This document shows positions 60,182 through 64,000 of a stretch of DNA of 64,000 nucleotides, piece by piece. This DNA is from Halobellus captivus. Its GTDB lineage: Archaea; Halobacteriota; Halobacteria; Halobacteriales; Haloferacaceae. How positions within the stretch are numbered: position 1 is the first letter of the stretch; every line of letters starts with the position of its first letter. The stretch is from the NCBI RefSeq assembly GCF_003697845.1, contig NZ_RDQE01000011.1:1-64000 (forward strand). The letters run 5' to 3'. A program made the translations under genes and the position numbers. The notes beneath the pieces were generated by a model. That model was not told where the DNA came from and ran no database searches. It saw nothing but the letters and a program-made list of their open reading frames with translations.

Positions 60182-61966
60182 TCACGCCTCCCGTCGGAGC
60201 CTGGCGACGACGAACTCGCGTTCCAGCTCGCCGAGGAACTCGCCGAGCCGCGGGCCCTGGGTCTGGTCGAAGAAGAGCCGGTAGCCCGCCTCGAAGAAGT
60301 CGGCGACCTCGATCCCGTGATCGCGGGCGGTCTCGTACATCTCGGCCTGGATCGCCTCCCCGTCGTGACCCGCGGCGACGAAGTCCGCGAGAGCGTCGAG
60401 CGCTCCCGCCACGTCGTCGTCGAACGCCACGTCCGGGAGGTCGGTCTGGAGCCGGTAGTTGTACTCGTTGTCGGTTCGCTCCGCCCACGTCCGGGCGCGC
60501 TCGACGCGGGAGAGCGCCTCCCGAACCGCCCACTCGGGGGTGTCGTCGTCGACGTGGCCCTCGTCGCGTGCCAGCTGCTCGCGCAGGTCGGGGTCGTCGA
60601 CCATGCCGAGAACGGCCGCGAACGTGTACGGGAACCGGACGCGGTCGGCGGGATCGGCGTCCGCTGGGCGGTCGACGCCCGTGGGGCGGGCGTCGTCGGC
60701 GTCGGTTGACCGATCGGCGGCGGACGGACCGTCGACCTTCCGGCCCATCACGAACGGATACGCGCGCTCGGCGAAGCGAGTCAGTTCCTCGTCGTCGACC
60801 TCGCCGAAGTACGCCCGCTCGAACCGGTCGAAGCGGTCGACGAGCAGGTCGATCCGTTCGGGGTCGAGGTCGCGGGCCTTCTTCGGATGGAGCGCGAAGA
60901 AGTACCGGACCACCTCGGGCTCGAGTATCTCGAGCAGTTCCGGCACGGTGACGACGTTGCCGGCCGACGAGGAGAGCGCCTCGCCGCCCAGCGTGAACCA
61001 CTCGTACACCATCGGCACCGGCGGCTCGATCCCGAAGACGTTCCGGGCGAGGTCGACCCCGGAGGGCCACGAGCCCTCCGCGTGGTCCTTGCCGAACGGC
61101 TCGAAGTCGACGTCGAGGGCGTCCCACTGGGCTGGCCACTCGAGTCTCCACGGCAGTTTCCCCTCACGGAACGTGGCGACCCCCTCGTGGCCGCAGCCCT
61201 CGATGACGTCGTCGCCGACCTCGAGGTCCGTACACGCGTACTCGACCGTTCCAGCCTCCAGATCGATCGCGGTCACCGTCTCCGTGACCTTCCCGCACTC
61301 CGCACAGACCGGATTGAACGGGACGTACTCGTCGTCGACCTTGTCCTGGTACTTCCCGAGCGTCTCGCGGACGCCCTCGAGGTCCGAGAGGACGGTCCGG
61401 ACCGCGTCGTCGAAGGTCCCGTCGGCGTACAGTTCGGTGTTCGAGACCATCTCGACGGGGACGCCGAGCCGCTCTGCGTCGGCCTCGAGCAGTGCCGCGA
61501 AGTGTGCCGCGTACGACTCGCGCTCGCCGAAGGGGTCGGGGATGGACGTGTACGGCTTCCCCAGGTTGCGGCCGAGCGCGCCCGCGTCCACGTCGCCGAG
61601 CCCGACGATCTCGCCGTCGGCGTTCGCCAGCTTCCGCGGGAGCTTCCGGAGCGGGTCCCTGTCGTCGGAGGTGAACAGCTGTCTGACCTCGTGGCCGCGA
61701 TCGCGGAGCACCTCGGCGACGAAGTAGCCGCGCATGACCTCGTTGACGTTGCCGACGTGGGCGACCCCCGACGGGGAGACGCCCCCCTTGATCACGATCG
61801 GATCGTCGGGGTCGCGCGCCTCGATCTCGTCGGCGACGACGTCCGCCCAGAACGCGTGGAACTCGTCGCCGTGGTCGCCGGTCGCCTGCGACGAGAGGAC
61901 GTGCGGGGAGTCGTCGCGTCGTGAGGGGTCGTCGCGTTCGCCGTCCGCGGAGGCGTCGTCGGTCAT
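60182..61966 (-). CDS. lysS: class I lysyl-tRNA synthetase
   Basis: The archaeal class I LysRS, 594 residues from the ATG at 61966. The HIGH-like box is SPSGVAHVGN and the KMSKS-like loop is ALSSSAGNVV. A zinc site is seen in CAECG...CTDLEV..GCGH. The C-terminal helical anticodon domain has a poorly conserved acidic/Ala-rich insertion (about 425-455). The start overlaps the pyrH stop by four bases, giving translational coupling. Confidence 0.95.
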   Translation of the reverse strand: MTDDASADGERDDPSRRDDSPHVLSSQATGDHGDEFHAFWADVVADEIEARDPDDPIVIKGGVSPSGVAHVGNVNEVMRGYFVAEVLRDRGHEVRQLFTSDDRDPLRKLPRKLANADGEIVGLGDVDAGALGRNLGKPYTSIPDPFGERESYAAHFAALLEADAERLGVPVEMVSNTELYADGTFDDAVRTVLSDLEGVRETLGKYQDKVDDEYVPFNPVCAECGKVTETVTAIDLEAGTVEYACTDLEVGDDVIEGCGHEGVATFREGKLPWRLEWPAQWDALDVDFEPFGKDHAEGSWPSGVDLARNVFGIEPPVPMVYEWFTLGGEALSSSAGNVVTVPELLEILEPEVVRYFFALHPKKARDLDPERIDLLVDRFDRFERAYFGEVDDEELTRFAERAYPFVMGRKVDGPSAADRSTDADDARPTGVDRPADADPADRVRFPYTFAAVLGMVDDPDLREQLARDEGHVDDDTPEWAVREALSRVERARTWAERTDNEYNYRLQTDLPDVAFDDDVAGALDALADFVAAGHDGEAIQAEMYETARDHGIEVADFFEAGYRLFFDQTQGPRLGEFLGELEREFVVARLRREA

Positions 61967-62682
61967 CGCTCCTCCGTCCACCTCGCCGGCTCGGTGCTCC
62001 CTTCGGGGATCACGTTCGTTCCCGTGTGGGTCCCGCGGAGGGCCGCGTCGACGACGGCGTCGGGGTCGGTACCGTCGAGGACGATCGACCGGATCCCGGC
62101 GCGGTCGATCAGCTTCGCCGCGAGCAGATCGACGGGAGCGGACGAGCCCGCGTCACGGCTCATCGGGAGCACCACGTCGACCAACTCGGCGGGCGAGAGC
62201 GACTCGAAGCGGGTCGCGTCGTCGTGGCGGTTGGGGTCGACGTCGTAGACGCCGTCGGCGCTCGTCGCGAACACGAGCAGGTCGGCGTCGACCGACTCTG
62301 CGAGCGCGACCGCGACCGCGTCGGTCGTCTGTCCGGGCGACATCCCTCCCATCACGGGGACCTCGCCGCGGCGGAACGCGGTCGTCGCCTCGTCGTACCC
62401 CCTCGCTGGCGCGGGTGCGGCCGCCTCGTCGAGCGCGGCGATCAGGAGGCGGGCGTTGAGCCGCGTGGTACCGATCCCGAGCTCGTCGAGCTCGACCTCG
62501 TCGCCGCCGAGCTCCCGCGCGGTCGTGATGTACTCGCGGGCGACGCCGCCGCCGCCGACGACGAGACCGATCTCACATCCCTCCGCCGTCAGCCGCTCGA
62601 CCGCGTCGGCGTAGGCGGCGACACGTTCGGGATCGAGCTCCGGCGCGAGCACGCTCCCGCCGATGGAAACGACGACTCTCAT
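61963..62682 (-). CDS. pyrH: UMP kinase
   Basis: Phosphorylates UMP to UDP. This archaeal short form has 239 residues: MRVVVSIGGSVLAPELD, VVGGGGVAREYI, GIGTTRLNARLL, MGGMSPGQTTDAVAVALAES, ATSADGVYDVDP, and LDGTDPDAVVDAALRGTHTGTNV. First gene of the coupled run pyrH-lysS-zinc protein. Confidence 0.94.
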   Translation of the reverse strand: MRVVVSIGGSVLAPELDPERVAAYADAVERLTAEGCEIGLVVGGGGVAREYITTARELGGDEVELDELGIGTTRLNARLLIAALDEAAAPAPARGYDEATTAFRRGEVPVMGGMSPGQTTDAVAVALAESVDADLLVFATSADGVYDVDPNRHDDATRFESLSPAELVDVVLPMSRDAGSSAPVDLLAAKLIDRAGIRSIVLDGTDPDAVVDAALRGTHTGTNVIPEGSTEPARWTEER

Positions 62683-62799
62683 TGCGGCGAGGTAGCCGTG
62701 TCGCCGGCTTAAGGATTGTCAAGCGGGGACGGCGACGAAGGCCGATAGTGGGATACTCCCATGGCAAACAGTTTTGGAGCGTCCGGGAGTCCCGCCACC

Positions 62800-64000
62800 A
62801 TGAAGGTCCACGTCGGGTCGACGGCGACGCCCGAGGAGGCGGAGGCGATCGCCCGGTCGCTCGCGGCGCACCTCGGGGTCGCCGTCGACGTCCACGTCGG
62901 GGACGACGACGCTCCCGCGGCGAGCGCCGACCCCCCGGAAACGACCTACCCGCTCGAGGACGACCTCGGCCCCACCGACCGCGAGCGCGACCTGTGGGCG
63001 GAGATCGAGGACGTTCGCCGGGGCGGTCCCGCGAAGTACCGCGACCGGCTCGCGGAGCAGGGGAAGCTGTTCGTGCGCGACCGGCTCGACCTCTGGTTCG
63101 GCGGCGAGGGAGGGACCCGCGGCGCGGGCGACGCGAGCGCGTCCGACGGAAACCCCGCCGGGATCCGCTTCGAGGACGGGACGTTCGCCGCCTTCGACGA
63201 GTGGCATCCGAACGCGCCCGGGCGGGGCGGGGACGGCGAGGACGACGGAGGAGGTTCCGAGGGCGCTGACGGGGGAGACGGCGACGACACCGACGATGCC
63301 GACCGCCTCCCGGCGGACGGCCTCCTGACGGGGGGTGCCGAGTTCGAGGGTCGCGACGTCCACTTCATGGCCAACGACTTCACCGTGAAGGCGGGGTCGA
63401 TGGCGGCGAGGGGCGTCGAGAAGTTCCTCCGGATGCAACAGCGTGCGCTGAAGACGGGCAACCCCGTGCTCTACCTGATGGACTCCTCGGGGGGACGGAT
63501 CGACCAGCAGTCCGGCTTCTTCGCCAACCGCGAGGGGATCGGGAAGTACTACTACAACCACTCGATGCTCTCGGGGGCGGTCCCGCAGGTCTGCGTGCTC
63601 TACGGTCCCTGCATCGCCGGGGCGGCCTACACCCCCGTCTTCGCCGACTTCACCGTGATGGTCGAGGGGGCGTCCGCGATGGCGATCGCCTCGCCGCGGA
63701 TGGTCGAGATGGTCACCGGCGAGGACATCGACCTGGAGGCGTTGGGCGGGCCGCGGGTCCACGCCGAGGAGTCCGGTTCCGCGGATCTCGTCGCCGAGGA
63801 CGAGGAACACGCCCGCGAACTCGTCGCCGACCTGATCGGCTACCTTCCGGACCGGGCCGGCGAGAAGCCGCCGCGCGCGGAGACGAAGCCGCCGAAGTAC
63901 TCGCCGGACGGGATCGACGGGCTGATCCCCGAGTCGCCGACCCGCCCGTACGACGTGCGAGACCTCCTCGACCGGATCGCGGACGCCGAGTCCGTCTTCG
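62800..64000 (+). CDS. carboxyltransferase (beta) subunit of acyl-CoA carboxylase, 3' end outside window
   Basis: Crotonase-fold carboxyltransferase that moves CO2 from carboxybiotin to acetyl/propionyl-CoA. The first 400 residues are present. The N-terminal part (1-110) is haloarchaeal-specific (MKVHVGSTATPEEAEAIARS) with a Pro/Asp-rich link, then AKYRDRLAEQGKLFVRDRLDLWF. A Gly/Asp low-complexity loop (about 144-168) precedes AEFEGRDVHFMANDFTVKAGSM, the acyl-CoA segment LMDSSGGRIDQQSG and GPCIAGAAYTPVFADF. It needs a biotin carboxylase/carrier subunit elsewhere. The frame runs open through the window end. Confidence 0.88.
   Translation, partial: MKVHVGSTATPEEAEAIARSLAAHLGVAVDVHVGDDDAPAASADPPETTYPLEDDLGPTDRERDLWAEIEDVRRGGPAKYRDRLAEQGKLFVRDRLDLWFGGEGGTRGAGDASASDGNPAGIRFEDGTFAAFDEWHPNAPGRGGDGEDDGGGSEGADGGDGDDTDDADRLPADGLLTGGAEFEGRDVHFMANDFTVKAGSMAARGVEKFLRMQQRALKTGNPVLYLMDSSGGRIDQQSGFFANREGIGKYYYNHSMLSGAVPQVCVLYGPCIAGAAYTPVFADFTVMVEGASAMAIASPRMVEMVTGEDIDLEALGGPRVHAEESGSADLVAEDEEHARELVADLIGYLPDRAGEKPPRAETKPPKYSPDGIDGLIPESPTRPYDVRDLLDRIADAESVF

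Noticed and set aside
1-64000. CRISPR arrays, rRNA and tRNA genes
   Set aside because: No regularly spaced repeats, no rRNA-like stretches and no cloverleaf with the TTC-loop consensus were seen on reading, though a tRNA scan was not run.

Overview
The window is chromosomal DNA from a halophilic archaeon of the Halobacteria, most likely Halorubrum or a close relative. The evidence is very high GC with G/C-ended codons, acidic proteins with Asp/Glu-rich linkers, leaderless genes with TATA boxes about 25 bases upstream of ATG/GTG, the paired haloarchaeal TatC proteins, Hef, archaeal S17e and aEF1-beta, class I LysRS, CofD, and many small CxxC zinc proteins. I found no rRNA gene, tRNA gene or CRISPR array.

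Layout. 1-1900: AT-rich start, then a decayed toxin-antitoxin patch (truncated PIN gene, frameshifted DUF5615 gene, intact DUF433 antitoxin) between two copies of the same tiny membrane-protein gene. 1950-14700: an ABC ATPase under a DtxR-like palindrome, purL, a beta-keto acid cleavage enzyme, small zinc/TRAM/Tfx-type proteins, an AstE-like hydrolase, a PhnP-like MBL hydrolase and the Hef helicase-nuclease. 14750-29770: divergent tatC1/tatC2, uvrA, RidA, a MutS-family protein, an Fe-S type LarE, glutaredoxin, AlaX editing protein coupled to a PurM/HypE-like protein, acyl-CoA dehydrogenase coupled to a HAD phosphatase. 29771-32900: a lower-GC accessory islet with an unrecognised 310-aa protein coupled to a PIN-like nuclease (toxin-antitoxin or defence-like) and a dead IS6-type insertion sequence.

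32920-43150: AstE-like hydrolase, cupin and class III aminotransferase (divergent), site-2 protease with CBS domains, LeuA/CimA synthase, stand-alone Cas4-like protein, Cmi4, and a complete biotin uptake operon (bioY-bioM-bioN) behind a textbook BirA-type operator. 43270-54960: Hdr-like Fe-S oxidoreductase, a winged-helix regulator with a palindromic divergent promoter, DUF1684 protein, HpcH/HpaI aldolase, aEF1-beta with an HVO_2753-type zinc protein, TctA-like permease, S17e, and a tightly overlapped operon cofD / dihydrouridine-synthase-like / CitG-like / DUF447. 55180-64000: isoaspartyl peptidase, glycosyltransferase, a solo right end of an IS605/IS1341-type element, isocitrate dehydrogenase, histidine kinase, pyrH-lysS-zinc protein operon and the start of a carboxyltransferase subunit of an acyl-CoA carboxylase, which is a biotin enzyme and so a plausible customer of the biotin importer.

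The most unusual signal is a four-copy intergenic element (about 5804-5891 minus; 40084-40190, 48032-48118, 54994-55117 plus). Each copy has hairpin 1, a CGCGAGGG box, hairpin 2 whose sequence differs while pairing is kept, and a nearly invariant 25-base purine-rich box. This is the pattern of a structured RNA or a mobile intergenic element rather than of a protein gene.
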